The notes: a model not told the origin generated them from the letters alone. DNA of 64,000 bases from Methylophilus sp. 13 (GCF_015354335.1 NZ_JADKYR010000001.1:372001-436000); one strand, 5' to 3'; shown: positions 17,413-30,759, numbered from the stretch's first letter. Program-made: numbers and translations.

Positions 17413-19557
17413 TTATCTTGCCTTACCCACTTTGCCCGCACGCAATGCTGCAGTCACGTCTTCTTTACTGCCATCTGCAACCACTTGGCCAGAGTCAATG
17501 ACGATCAACCGATCCGCCAGCTCCAGCATCGCGTTGCGGTGACTAATCACGACCAGCGTTTTTCCGGCAATGGCTTCGCCAATTCTGCGCTTAACGCTTT
17601 CTTCGCCTGAGTGATCCATGGCACTGGTCGGCTCATCGAGCAACACAATTTGCGGATGAGTCACAAACGCACGTGCAATCCCCACCCCCTGGCGCTGACC
17701 TCCAGACAGCGTATCGCCACGCTCACCGATTTCAAGATCAAAGCCTTTGGGGTGCGCATTGACAAACTCGGCAATCCCCCCCACCTGAGCCGCTTGCAAG
17801 ACTGATTGATCATCGGCATGCGGGTCACGCAACGTGATGTTGTCACGCAACGATCCAAAAAACAGGTGATTATCCTGCTGCACATAGCCAATGCTGCGAC
17901 GTAATTCGGCCGGATCGATTTGACGCGCGTCAATGCCATCAATCAGAATCGCGCCCTCGGTTGGCTGGTACAAGCCCAGAATCAGCTTGTTGATTGTCGT
18001 CTTGCCAGAGCCCATCCGTCCGATCAGCCCAACATGCTCACCCGCTTGAATCCTGAAAGACACCCGCTGCAAGGCAAACTCATCCGAACCAGGATATTTA
18101 AAGGAGACATTCTTAAACTCGATTTCGCCTTTGAACGCGGGGCGCGAGAGGAAATTCATGCCTTTACTACGCTCAACCGGCTTGCCCATAATGTCATCCA
18201 GCGATTTCAGGGAAGTCGCCGCAGTGTGGTACTGGGTAAACAGATTGGCAATTTGTGAAATCGGCGCCAGGGCACGGCTGGTCAACTGCGAGCAAGCAAT
18301 CAAGCCACCCATGGTCAAATCACCATTTGAGATCAGGTAAACGCCCAGAATAATGATGGCGACACTAATGATCTGCTGTAAAGCATAAGTGCCATTGGTA
18401 ATCGATGAAGACAGCAGTTTGATCTTGCTGCCGACTTCTGACAGAAACAGCGCACTCTTCTCCCACTTGCCTTGCATCTGCCCTTCCACGCCCATGGATT
18501 TTACCGTCTCCAGCCCAACCAGGCTTTCAATCAGTGTGGCATTGCGCTGCGCGCTGGCACGATACATGGTTTCAGACAGGTCATGCAGTTTGGTTTGCAC
18601 GCTCAGTGAGTAGATCAGCACAATGGCACCGCCAATCACAGCAGGTAGCACCATCAACGGACTGATCCAGGCAATCACCACCAGAAAAATAATCCCGAAC
18701 GGCAGGTCAATCAACGTCACCACCGTGGCTGAGGTAATAAAGTCGCGCACACTTTCAAACGAACGCAGATTGGAAGCAAACGAGCCAACGGAATTGGGTC
18801 TGGCTTCATACCGCGTGCCCAAGACCTTTTCCATGATCTGTGCACTGAGTTTCACATCAATACGCGCACTGGCCCAATCCAGAAAATAGGTACGCATTGA
18901 ACGTAACAGCAAATCCCCCAGCACTATCAGCGCCACACCTAAGCCGAGCACCCACAAGGTCTCAACAGCCTTGTTGGGCACCACGCGGTCATAGACGTTC
19001 ATGGTGAACAACGGCATGGCCAGCGCAAATAGATTAATCAGCAATGCCGCAATCATTACATCGCGGTAAATCGCGCGGTTTTCGGCCAGCGTGCCCCAGA
19101 ACCAGTGCCGGACTTTGATACGGCCCACCTCAGGCGTACGTGCATCAAAAATGAAGTTTTGCCGGGTAATCAAGGCATAGCCGGTATATTGCGCAGCCAA
19201 ATCCGCCAGACTGATGGTGACCGGTTCAGAAGACAGCTCAGGGAAAATAACCTGGGCAAAATGCTGCGACTGATCAACCTGAATCAACTGGCAGGCCCGG
19301 TCATTGTTCAACAGCAACGTGACATCCACCTGCGGTTGCAGCAATGTTGGAATGGCCGCTTGCTTGACCGTCACATCCAGTTGCAAACGCTCCGCAGAAC
19401 GTTTGAATAATTCGGGGTTTAATTTACCATTCTGCAACGGCAAGCCTGAAATCAGGGCGTCGCGTGTAGTGGCCAACCGGTTATGGCGGCAAATATAAAG
19501 GAGGCACTCCAGCAGAGCGTCTTTCTCGGTTTTATTGAAGTATGGCGTCGTTTCCAT
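17413..19557 (-). CDS. Type I secretion ABC transporter (LapB-like)
   Basis: 714 residues. The N-terminal 140 residues form a C39-peptidase-like domain that lacks the catalytic Cys, as in RTX exporters that do not cleave their substrate. Then come six membrane helices (about 165-440) and an ATPase domain (about 475-714) with Walker A GRMGSGKTT, signature LSGGQRQGVGIAR, Walker B IVLLDEPTS and a switch His in VISHRNA. It powers export of the LapA-like adhesin through the HlyD- and TolC-like partners encoded next to it. The start codon lies in a 135-nt gap after the LapD gene, so it may have its own promoter. Confidence 0.94.
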   Translation of the reverse strand: METTPYFNKTEKDALLECLLYICRHNRLATTRDALISGLPLQNGKLNPELFKRSAERLQLDVTVKQAAIPTLLQPQVDVTLLLNNDRACQLIQVDQSQHFAQVIFPELSSEPVTISLADLAAQYTGYALITRQNFIFDARTPEVGRIKVRHWFWGTLAENRAIYRDVMIAALLINLFALAMPLFTMNVYDRVVPNKAVETLWVLGLGVALIVLGDLLLRSMRTYFLDWASARIDVKLSAQIMEKVLGTRYEARPNSVGSFASNLRSFESVRDFITSATVVTLIDLPFGIIFLVVIAWISPLMVLPAVIGGAIVLIYSLSVQTKLHDLSETMYRASAQRNATLIESLVGLETVKSMGVEGQMQGKWEKSALFLSEVGSKIKLLSSSITNGTYALQQIISVAIIILGVYLISNGDLTMGGLIACSQLTSRALAPISQIANLFTQYHTAATSLKSLDDIMGKPVERSKGMNFLSRPAFKGEIEFKNVSFKYPGSDEFALQRVSFRIQAGEHVGLIGRMGSGKTTINKLILGLYQPTEGAILIDGIDARQIDPAELRRSIGYVQQDNHLFFGSLRDNITLRDPHADDQSVLQAAQVGGIAEFVNAHPKGFDLEIGERGDTLSGGQRQGVGIARAFVTHPQIVLLDEPTSAMDHSGEESVKRRIGEAIAGKTLVVISHRNAMLELADRLIVIDSGQVVADGSKEDVTAALRAGKVGKAR

Positions 19558-19641
19558 GGCAGATGACTTATTATTATCCTTGTCCGAGTGATATCAGCGA
19601 CTGATTAGCAAGATTGATTGTATGGTGTTTTAATTGATATC

Positions 19642-19668
19642 AAAAAGGGGAGTATATGGCATAACCCC
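19642..19668 (-). terminator. Possible weak terminator after lapD
   Basis: On the minus strand GGGG, an inner TATG-C-CATA hairpin, CCCC, then TTTTT. The stem is short and interrupted, so termination would be partial at best. It lies in the lapD-lapB gap. Confidence 0.4.
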
Positions 19669-19692
19669 GTTGAATTACAAAAATTGACCGTA

Positions 19693-21621
19693 TCAGAGCT
19701 CGCCAAACGAGAGGCTTTCCTGTACGTAGGGGCCGGTCACTGCCTCTATCCCCACCGCATTCAAACTATCCAGCTCCTGCTGATCCTGCACCCCCTCGGC
19801 AATCGGCACGATGCCCATGGTGCGCACCATCATGCAGAGGCCGCGCATCAGTGATTGCTGTTGTGGCCGCAAATGAATATCGCGGATTAGAGATGCGTCA
19901 AACTTGATATAGTCCAGTCCCAGTTCGTGTAAGTCACCTAACTGCGCCAAGCGGGTGGCGACATGTTCCATCCCGACCATGCAACCCAGCGACTTGACCA
20001 GATGCACAAACTCCCTGAACTTAATAAAGTCACTAAACGCCGCTTCTTCTGCTACCTCAAAACTCAACCTGGCAGGTTGATTCACGGACAGGATCAAGGC
20101 CTGCAGCTTGTCACGGTAATCATCACTACGCATTGCCGCTGCCGAGACATTCACACTTAAATTGGCGTTGCTCTTGGCCAGCATATCGACGGCATACTCC
20201 AACGCAAGACCATCCAGCGTTTTGATCATATCGAGCTGGCTGGCCCAATCAATAAAGGCCCCCGCTGCCAGCCATTGATCGCCTTCATCAATATGCAAGC
20301 GCAAGGGGCATTCGTAGTGGAACAATTGTTGATGCCGCTGCATCACCGGATAGCAGGCGAGCTTGATTTGCTTTTGCTCAATTGCCTGCAGGAACTGCTG
20401 CTTCCACTGGTTCAGATAATTTTTTCTTGAGGTGACGATGCTATTGGCATTCATGACGCGCATCGGCAAGGCGGCCTGATCCTCAGCCAGGTCAAGAATA
20501 AATTGCATGACGCGGTAGATATCGGCAAAGTCGTCGCCTTTTTTGGTTTTGGTATGCGTCACGACAAACTGGAATTGCAGCATCTGCTGCGCGGCATTGA
20601 GTTTTTCCAGCACCAGTTTGAGCTCGGTCGCCACGGCGAAATCATCGACAGGCTGGCGACTGAAAATCCCGAAAACGCCCCCTGCCAGTCGGCCACAAAC
20701 CACATCAGGATAATGTGCCATCTGCTGCAACAGCGCATCGCCGATTTTTTTGATCAGCTGGTTGGTCACACTGTAGCCCATTTGCCGGTCGATGTCGGAC
20801 AGGTTACGCATTTGTACCAAAATCAGCATGCCCTCGACAAAACTGTCATTCTTGAGTGCCACCGATGCCGTGTTGGTAAAGTGTGACTGGTTCATGAGAC
20901 CGGTCACTTCGTCATAGTTGATTTGCTGGTTAAAAGTATTCAAGCGCTCGGACTCTGCCGTCACCATAGACTTGACGCGCTCGGACAAGGTGTTCATGGT
21001 GCGCACCAGCTTCTTGAACTCTTCCGTCTCCGGCTCGGCAATCGTAATGTATTTACGCTCACCCAAGGCTTCTGCCTGTCCAATGACTTCATCCAGTGGC
21101 CGCAAGATTTTCTTGAGCCATACGCCAGAAATTGCATAACTCAACAAGGCAACCAGCAGTGTCCACAGCAAGGCATGACGAGACGTTTCCCACAGCTGGT
21201 CATACGCCAGCGACGGCTCGCTTTCCATGATCAGGGTGCCATATTGCTGCCAACCGGACTGAATATTGGCAACGCCGGGTTGGATCTCAATTGACAATAA
21301 AGACTGGAACCAGCTTGGGGCCTCTGAATGGGGCGCACGATTCACGCGTTCTATCATGGTCTTGTTGTCAGGCGACACAATCGCAATGCGGCGATAGTGC
21401 CCCATGTCAAACTGGGCGCTGACGATCAGCTCAACCGTGACATTGTCTTTTTGAATATTGGAAAGTGTAATGGCCAGCCCGTTGGCATTATCGTTATTTT
21501 TTTTCTGTAGCTGCTCCGCCATATAACGGTGGTCATTATAGACCCCCAGAAACAGACATCCGGCGGCCACCATCAAAATGATGGCCGAAATTGCAATACG
21601 TATTTGTTTGATTAATGACAT
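19693..21621 (-). CDS. lapD: LapD-like c-di-GMP receptor (degenerate GGDEF-EAL)
   Basis: 642 residues. Two membrane helices (about 8-28 and 150-170) enclose a LapD-type periplasmic domain. A HAMP segment (about 172-225), a GGDEF-fold domain (about 235-395) and an EAL-fold domain (about 405-642) follow. Both enzyme motifs are lost: the GGDEF site reads AGGVF and the EAL site reads ECPLRL. This fits a receptor that binds c-di-GMP in the cytoplasm and, when loaded, holds LapG in the periplasm so the adhesin stays on the surface. Its position directly after the lapG-like gene supports the assignment. Confidence 0.92.
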   Translation of the reverse strand: MSLIKQIRIAISAIILMVAAGCLFLGVYNDHRYMAEQLQKKNNDNANGLAITLSNIQKDNVTVELIVSAQFDMGHYRRIAIVSPDNKTMIERVNRAPHSEAPSWFQSLLSIEIQPGVANIQSGWQQYGTLIMESEPSLAYDQLWETSRHALLWTLLVALLSYAISGVWLKKILRPLDEVIGQAEALGERKYITIAEPETEEFKKLVRTMNTLSERVKSMVTAESERLNTFNQQINYDEVTGLMNQSHFTNTASVALKNDSFVEGMLILVQMRNLSDIDRQMGYSVTNQLIKKIGDALLQQMAHYPDVVCGRLAGGVFGIFSRQPVDDFAVATELKLVLEKLNAAQQMLQFQFVVTHTKTKKGDDFADIYRVMQFILDLAEDQAALPMRVMNANSIVTSRKNYLNQWKQQFLQAIEQKQIKLACYPVMQRHQQLFHYECPLRLHIDEGDQWLAAGAFIDWASQLDMIKTLDGLALEYAVDMLAKSNANLSVNVSAAAMRSDDYRDKLQALILSVNQPARLSFEVAEEAAFSDFIKFREFVHLVKSLGCMVGMEHVATRLAQLGDLHELGLDYIKFDASLIRDIHLRPQQQSLMRGLCMMVRTMGIVPIAEGVQDQQELDSLNAVGIEAVTGPYVQESLSFGEL

Positions 21622-21739
21622 CAGAAAGCCCTCTTACTTTCCTGGGGGGAGATTGGCAACTGCCCGGTCCTTGTGCAGACTCTATGTGCAAGCCTAGCAT
21701 CCTCACCCCATAATAACCATAGCTCTAACCATTTTTCCA

Positions 21740-22411
21740 TCATTCCAATCCGTCCTGTCGCATCCGCGTCAACACATCTCGCCATTTTGAGATGTTGGTT
21801 GGCGAGCCCGCACGTACCGTCGGGTTATTCGCCACAAACAAACCCTTGTCGTTAAAACTGAAGACAGGCGCCAGGTCGCCCCGGCGCGAAGCCGGTAGCA
21901 ATTCAAAATTGAGGTTATCCAGAATCAGTGGGTCGCTGTTAGGCGTGGCATAGTAAGCCAGCACCATGTGCGGGCGGATTGAGCCGCTAGGCATGCGTGC
22001 CCGAACATACGTGAGACGTAATTTATCCTGTGAAATACCCAGTTTCTTGAGCAAAATATATTTGACAATACTGAAGTCCTCGCAGTCCCCCGCCCCCTTG
22101 CCCAAGGTTTCGAGCGGGCTGGCCCAGTAATCCTCCATGCCCCACAACGTATAGTCGTCCACAAACAGCACGTGCTGATTGGTAAAATCATTGACCATGC
22201 CGACCTTGGTCATTTCGCCGGAGCCGGCAATCTGCGCAAACAGCTCATTCAGACGCATGACATTCTGATAAGCCTCTTCGCCGTAACGCTGGCGGACTTT
22301 CTCCAGCATCGCCAGCACATAATCATCCGCCTGGATCTGCGACCATAGCAGGCTGATTGCCAGGCATAGGCCTGTCAATACTCTGGCAAAGGTGGATGGC
22401 GTCAATTTCAT
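21740..22411 (-). CDS. lapG: LapG-like periplasmic cysteine protease
   Basis: 223 residues from the ATG at 22411, which starts a good signal peptide (MKLTPSTFARVLTGLCLAIS, mature end near QADD). An upstream in-frame ATG at 22471 would add 20 residues before the signal and is less likely. The transglutaminase-like triad is visible: Cys110 in GAGDCEDFS, His148 in RPHMVLAYY and Asp165 in ILDNLN. The enzyme releases LapA-type adhesins by cutting the AA-G site in the retention module, here probably PAAG of the large adhesin. It is the first gene of the minus-strand Lap block, divergent from purB. Confidence 0.93.
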   Translation of the reverse strand: MKLTPSTFARVLTGLCLAISLLWSQIQADDYVLAMLEKVRQRYGEEAYQNVMRLNELFAQIAGSGEMTKVGMVNDFTNQHVLFVDDYTLWGMEDYWASPLETLGKGAGDCEDFSIVKYILLKKLGISQDKLRLTYVRARMPSGSIRPHMVLAYYATPNSDPLILDNLNFELLPASRRGDLAPVFSFNDKGLFVANNPTVRAGSPTNISKWRDVLTRMRQDGLE

Positions 22412-22569
22412 GTCAGTTAAGGTTTTACAGGCAACGATTATGTCACGATGAAAAGAGACACAATTTAACAAACAAAATGGTTTTCATCGACAACTTCCGC
22501 GCGGTCTCATACACCCAATCACTCAAACATGACAGAGACAACAAAGACAAGTATGGACGGATTGGGTAA

Positions 22570-23979
<1,410 letters not shown>

Positions 23980-23991
23980 ATCGCCGTTGAT

Positions 23992-25926
23992 TTGACCAGG
24001 GAACTCTTAGCGTACTTCATTCAACCATTTTCATTCAGGACATCTGCCCCGCAGCCGCTCTGGCGGCCTGGGCAGATTTCCTTGTTTCACCGTTTCATAC
24101 AGCTCTGCTTCATTACCCCTCTGTGCCTGCTGAAAAAACGCTTGCGCGGCTTGATCAAATACGTTTTTCTTCTTATCCCGCTGTTATCGGCTTTACCAGC
24201 GATTGCCGAAGAGCCTTTATGGTTTGAGGTGCAAACCGACAATCGCTACCGCACGCGTTTTTTTATCAGCGGCAATCCATTACCGGCGCAGCAGTCCAAG
24301 CTGCGTGAGTTGCTGCAAAAACACTTGAGCATTCATGAGGCGATGTCCAACCCGCGCATGAATGCGAGCGAGTGGCAGCGGCTGATCCAGAAAACCCCGC
24401 AGGAAATAAGCGACTTGCTCGCCACTGAAGGCTACTTTAAGACCCAAACCACCCTACGCCGGCCAGACGCGACACAAGCCGAATTCCACCTCATGTTGCC
24501 GCCACCAGCCACCGTCAAGCAGGTCAACGTCAGCATCTCTGGGGAAGTGCAACGGCCTGCCTACCAGGCTACACTCGAGGCCGCGCAAAAAAGCTGGCCC
24601 TTACCGGTGAACAGCATCTTTACGCAAGCGGCCTGGACCAGCGCCAAGCGCGATATCCTTGCCGCTTTGCTAAGGGATCAATTTCCCAACGCAAAACTGA
24701 CGCGCTCACAAGCCCTGGTCGATCCGGCAACCCAGGCTGTCGTGATTGAAATCGCGGTAGATTCTGGCCCGGCAGTTAAGGTGGGGCACGTGCTCATCCA
24801 GGGCTTGCAACATTACCCGGAATCCCTGCTCAGACCGCTGATTACACTCAAAAGCGGGGCGCCCTACCGCCAGGAGGATCTGCTCACTTTACAGAACAGT
24901 TTTATGAGCACGGGCAAATTTAGAGCGGTCGATGTCATTGCCAAAACCGATCAACTCAACCCGGACCGGTCTGCCGACATCACGGTGACGGTCTCCGAAC
25001 TCGAGCAATATTCCATGCGTATCGGCACCGGCGCCAGTACCAATACCGGGGCCAGAGTAGTATTCAATTACACCAACCGCAACCTGTTTGACCGCGGACT
25101 ATTGTGGGACAGTAGCGTACGGCTTGAACAACGCTTACAGGCCGTGACTTCCAACATTACCTTTCTGACGGATGAGCAGGGCTATCGCGACAGCATTCAA
25201 AACAACCTGATCCGTACCGCTGTAGAAGGCCAGGTCACCACCGCCATTCAAAATGGGGTGCGTCGCTATTGGGGCCAGCCGACAAGCATAGAACAATTTG
25301 TCGGCGCCAACCTGCTCTATGAATTTTTAACCGTAGATGGCGAAAATTCCCAGTTTAATAAAGCCGCAACCGTCGCCTATGGCTTTAATATGCGCAGACT
25401 CAACAATGCGCTGGCACCCACTAAAGGCTGGATTTTCAATACACAATTCCAGCTGGCCCCATTAGACAAACTGTCAGATGGTCGTTTTTTGCAATCGCAG
25501 GCCAGGTTACAGGCGTTTTACCCGTTGACGGAGTCTACCCAGTGGCTGGGCCGCATTGAAGTGGGCAGTATTACTGGCTCTGGCAGGGTGCCAGCGACTT
25601 ATTTATTCCGCGCCGGTGGCGACCAGTCGGTGCGCGGCTATGCCTTTCAGTCTTTAGGCGTGAAAGAGGCAGACGCCATTGTAGGCGGCCGCGTGCTGCT
25701 CACGGGCAGCAGTGAAATCGTGCAATGGCTCACCACCTCTTGGGGCGCGGCCGTGTTTGTCGATTTCGGCAATGCGGCCAACAGCTGGAAAGACTACGAA
25801 CCTGTACTGGGCTATGGCCTGGGGGCCCGCTGGCGTAGCCCGATTGGCCCGGTCGGGGTGGATATTGCCCGTGGTCAGGAGACCGGTGAATACCGCCTGC
25901 ATTTTAACCTGGGAGTGAATTTCTAA
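23992..25926 (+). CDS. tamA: TamA-like Omp85 outer membrane assembly protein
   Basis: Up to 644 residues. There are three POTRA regions (for example KVGHVLIQGLQHYPESLLRPLI near residue 262, here cited only in part) followed by a 16-strand Omp85 barrel ending in Phe (LHFNLGVNF). It works with TamB in outer-membrane protein insertion or phospholipid transport. The start is uncertain: no ATG precedes the signal-like helix GLIKYVFLLIPLLSALPAIA, so translation must begin at TTG or another rare codon. TTG at 23992 gives the longest form; TTG at 24142 would start a clean signal peptide. The stop overlaps the tamB start. Confidence 0.88.
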   Translation: MTRELLAYFIQPFSFRTSAPQPLWRPGQISLFHRFIQLCFITPLCLLKKRLRGLIKYVFLLIPLLSALPAIAEEPLWFEVQTDNRYRTRFFISGNPLPAQQSKLRELLQKHLSIHEAMSNPRMNASEWQRLIQKTPQEISDLLATEGYFKTQTTLRRPDATQAEFHLMLPPPATVKQVNVSISGEVQRPAYQATLEAAQKSWPLPVNSIFTQAAWTSAKRDILAALLRDQFPNAKLTRSQALVDPATQAVVIEIAVDSGPAVKVGHVLIQGLQHYPESLLRPLITLKSGAPYRQEDLLTLQNSFMSTGKFRAVDVIAKTDQLNPDRSADITVTVSELEQYSMRIGTGASTNTGARVVFNYTNRNLFDRGLLWDSSVRLEQRLQAVTSNITFLTDEQGYRDSIQNNLIRTAVEGQVTTAIQNGVRRYWGQPTSIEQFVGANLLYEFLTVDGENSQFNKAATVAYGFNMRRLNNALAPTKGWIFNTQFQLAPLDKLSDGRFLQSQARLQAFYPLTESTQWLGRIEVGSITGSGRVPATYLFRAGGDQSVRGYAFQSLGVKEADAIVGGRVLLTGSSEIVQWLTTSWGAAVFVDFGNAANSWKDYEPVLGYGLGARWRSPIGPVGVDIARGQETGEYRLHFNLGVNF

Positions 25927-28900
25927 TGTCACGCCTGCGCTACCTGTCGTCACTATTCAAACAATTTATAGCGCTGCTGCTTTGCCTGTCGATCATCATC
26001 ACGCCGCAAATCGTGTGGGCGGCCAATATTCTGGTGCTCACCAGTCTGACCTCGTTTGAAACCGATTTGGGGAATGCGACACTGAGCGTGACCGGCATAG
26101 ACTCGCATATGCAACTGACGGTCACGCCCCAGGGCAAACTCACCGTCTCACGGTTTTCTGCCAAGCAGGTCACATTGCGTTACAAACCGGCAAACGAACA
26201 AGCACCGACAACCTCGCAGCCCCAGCCGCCCCTGCCTGCCCATATTCACATCCCCTTGCCGTTCTATCTGCATCTGGGACAGATTGAACAATTGACCATT
26301 ATTCAAGGCCAGAGCATCACGCAGGTTTCGCATCTCCAGTTTGATCTGGATGCAGACAATACTGCCCTGCAATTTAATATCAGCCAGGCACACAGCCCCT
26401 GGGGCAACCTCAGCAGCCATTTTAAGATGCAGAATGCAGCGCCATTCAATTTAAGCGGCTGGATGGACCTTCAGCAACCGCAAGGCGACCTGCCCTATCA
26501 TTTGCGCATGGCGCTGGCTGGTAATTTGACGCGACTGGAAATGACGGCTAATCATCATTACCAACCGGAGGCACGGCCATTCGCGCTGATTCCGGTTGAT
26601 ATCTCCAGCCCAGAGCCAACGACCAAAGATCCTATTAATAAAAATCCTATCAATAAGCACCAGAAAATACTGGATACAGTGCAGTTGCAGGCCTCCATCG
26701 GCCTGGACGACCAGCGCCAAAGCCATCTCGCGTTTCACTTGCAACAGTTTCAAGCCAAACACCTGCATCCCCAGCTAGGCGGAGCCATGGATTTGAATAT
26801 CGTTGCCGATGGCAGCCTAACCGAACAAGGGCTGGTCAATATCACCGTGGATGCAGGCAATAGCCGTTTGCAACAACAGCCGCTCATCCTCAAAGGGCAA
26901 GCGCAATTGCGTGGCAGTGTATTAAGCCTGCTGGACCTAAAAGCGCAGCTGGACCAGAATACATTCAGCATCCAAACCCAGCCACTCAGCCAGGCCAATC
27001 CATGGTCAACGCAACAAACTCGCTTGATCTGGCAAGCCAATCTGGCCTCGCTGGCACAGTTGATGCCGGGCTTTAGCGGCAAGCTGCAAGGCCAAGGCGA
27101 CATTACCCAAGGCGAGGGCAGTTTTTCGACCTCGTATCATCTGTCTGGCGCGAAATTGCAGCTGCCAAAAGGTTTATCCCTGGCTGGTCTGCAAGTCGAC
27201 GGGCACTTTTCCAATCAATCGCAGGCCACGCTGGACAACCAGATTCAGTTACAAGGCCTGTCGCAGCAAGATGCGCGTGGCATGGACAGTCCACCTATTG
27301 ATGCCGAACTCAAGCTGAAGGGCAATCTGGACCAACACCAACTCACCCTCACTGTCACTGACAGCGATGCGCAACGACAAAGAAACTTGCTGCTGGCGCT
27401 CAATGGCCATTGGCAGGACAGCGGTTTGCAAGACCCGGGCTGGCAAGCCTCCCTCACCCAATTACAGGATCAGGCGGGTAAAGTGTTTCAACTTGAAAAA
27501 CCGGCAGCCCTGGCCTGGCAGCCTGAGCAGGGCTTTCAACTCAGAGACTTTATCCTAAAGGCCAAATCCGGCGGGCAATTGCAGGTAACAGCACTGCACT
27601 ATCGCCCGCCCCAGGCGGCCAATGCGCGCACGCAGGCGCCAGCACAAGCCGTTGCATTGCATACACAAGGCGCGCTAGACCACTTTCCAGTGCAAGCGCT
27701 GCTTGGCTGGCTTGGCCAGGGCTCTGCGGAGGAACTGCCCGCCGACGCACTGCGGTTATCAGGTCAATGGTCACTGGCCCTGGACCAGCACCTGAACGGA
27801 TCCTTGCATCTGGAGCGGTCTGACGGTGACTGGCAGATATTCGATACCACCGCCAACGCCTGGCAAGCGCTAGGCATACAAATATTGCAGGCAGACTGGC
27901 AAGCCAGCAATGACCGCATGCAGCTACAAGCTACGCTGCAATCCAACGGTGACGCGCAACGGGTGATCGACCTGCAATTTTCTGCGGCGACAGAAGTCAC
28001 CCCCACCGCCGACGGGCTGGTGATCAAGAAAACCGCGCCGTTGCAGGCCATGCTCAAAGCGCATCTGCCGCAATTAAACTGGCTCAATAAACTGCTGCCA
28101 GACACACAAATGGGCGGGCAACTCAACATTCAAGCGGCAGCCCATGGCACCATTGCACAACCTAACCTGCAAGGCAGCATGCAGGGCAGCGCATTATCGT
28201 TACAAGTGCCATCTCAAGGCCTGTGGCTGGAGCAAGGCTCGCTCAATGCCACGCTTGCCACAGACCAGATACACCTCCAGCAATTGCACTTTGCCGGCAA
28301 AAGCGGTGAACTGAATGGCACTGGCGTGTTTCAGTTTAATCAGGAAGACTGGCAGCTCAATGCCGCCTTGCAGCTAGACAAGCTACAGGCGCTGTCACGG
28401 GTAGACCGCTGGGTGCAATTAAGCGGCCAGACCAAGCTCAGTATGAACAGCCAGCAAACAACGGTCAGCGGTAATCTCAAAATTCATAAAGGCTTGTTTG
28501 AGTTGCCCAAGGCGGACAAACCCACGCTGGATGAGGATGTCGTGATTGAATCCCCGCAAGCTCGGACGGAGACGGCCTCCAAACTATTGCTTCAATCATT
28601 TGCGCTGGATTTTGGCGATAAACCTACCGTGCTTCCGTTTAAGGAATCAGAACAGTTCATGCTCAGGGGTCAGGGCCTGAATGCCGCCTTGAGTGGCAAG
28701 TTGCAACTCAACGGCCTGCTGGATGCACTCAGCGCCACAGGCACACTGGACCTCACCGGCACCTATCTCGCCTACGGCCAATCGCTGAATATTGAAACTG
28801 GACGGCTGATTTTTAGTGGCAAACTGCCCAATATCGGTCTCGATGTGCTGGCGACCCGGCAAGTGGACACTACCAAGGTTGGCATTCAGATTAATGGCAG

Positions 28901-29315
28901 CCTGCAAACGCCGCGCCTGAAACTGGTCTCCACACCGGAAACCAGCAATGAAAACAAAGTCGCGCTACTGGTGCTGGGCCAACCCATGTCACAAGTCGGC
29001 AGCAGCGACCTCGCCCTGCTGTCTGTCGCGGCGGGCGCCCTGCTGTCGCAAGGCGATTCGGTCTCGTTACAAACCCGGTTGGCGCAAGCCGTGGGGCTGG
29101 ACAGCATCGATGTCCGTGGCAGTGGCCCGACCAATTATGCCGTCAGCGTCGGCAAACGCATTAACCGCAATCTGGTGGTCGGCTATGAAAAAAGCATTGT
29201 CGGCCTGTTAAATGTTGGTAAACTGACCTACCAACTCACCAAGCGCATTTCCATTGAAACCAGGACAGGTTCAGAGAATGCACTGGATGTGTTTTATGGT
29301 TTTAGTTTTGACTAG
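25926..29315 (+). CDS. tamB: TamB/YtfN-family inner membrane protein
   Basis: 1129 residues. One N-terminal membrane anchor (about 10-32, LFKQFIALLLCLSIIITPQI) is followed by a long periplasmic region of repeating beta strands. It ends in the conserved DUF490/TamB C-terminal domain (about 800-1129) with KVALLVLGQPMSQ and the closing YGFSFD. It spans the periplasm and pairs with TamA. The start codon overlaps the tamA stop by one base (TAATG), giving translational coupling. Repeated NPINK-type residues near 240 are a local oddity of low complexity. Confidence 0.92.
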   Translation: MSRLRYLSSLFKQFIALLLCLSIIITPQIVWAANILVLTSLTSFETDLGNATLSVTGIDSHMQLTVTPQGKLTVSRFSAKQVTLRYKPANEQAPTTSQPQPPLPAHIHIPLPFYLHLGQIEQLTIIQGQSITQVSHLQFDLDADNTALQFNISQAHSPWGNLSSHFKMQNAAPFNLSGWMDLQQPQGDLPYHLRMALAGNLTRLEMTANHHYQPEARPFALIPVDISSPEPTTKDPINKNPINKHQKILDTVQLQASIGLDDQRQSHLAFHLQQFQAKHLHPQLGGAMDLNIVADGSLTEQGLVNITVDAGNSRLQQQPLILKGQAQLRGSVLSLLDLKAQLDQNTFSIQTQPLSQANPWSTQQTRLIWQANLASLAQLMPGFSGKLQGQGDITQGEGSFSTSYHLSGAKLQLPKGLSLAGLQVDGHFSNQSQATLDNQIQLQGLSQQDARGMDSPPIDAELKLKGNLDQHQLTLTVTDSDAQRQRNLLLALNGHWQDSGLQDPGWQASLTQLQDQAGKVFQLEKPAALAWQPEQGFQLRDFILKAKSGGQLQVTALHYRPPQAANARTQAPAQAVALHTQGALDHFPVQALLGWLGQGSAEELPADALRLSGQWSLALDQHLNGSLHLERSDGDWQIFDTTANAWQALGIQILQADWQASNDRMQLQATLQSNGDAQRVIDLQFSAATEVTPTADGLVIKKTAPLQAMLKAHLPQLNWLNKLLPDTQMGGQLNIQAAAHGTIAQPNLQGSMQGSALSLQVPSQGLWLEQGSLNATLATDQIHLQQLHFAGKSGELNGTGVFQFNQEDWQLNAALQLDKLQALSRVDRWVQLSGQTKLSMNSQQTTVSGNLKIHKGLFELPKADKPTLDEDVVIESPQARTETASKLLLQSFALDFGDKPTVLPFKESEQFMLRGQGLNAALSGKLQLNGLLDALSATGTLDLTGTYLAYGQSLNIETGRLIFSGKLPNIGLDVLATRQVDTTKVGIQINGSLQTPRLKLVSTPETSNENKVALLVLGQPMSQVGSSDLALLSVAAGALLSQGDSVSLQTRLAQAVGLDSIDVRGSGPTNYAVSVGKRINRNLVVGYEKSIVGLLNVGKLTYQLTKRISIETRTGSENALDVFYGFSFD

Positions 29316-29330
29316 ACGGCTGACTGACGC

Positions 29331-30736
<1,406 letters not shown>

Positions 30737-30759
30737 TCGTTTTTTAGGGAACTTTAAGT

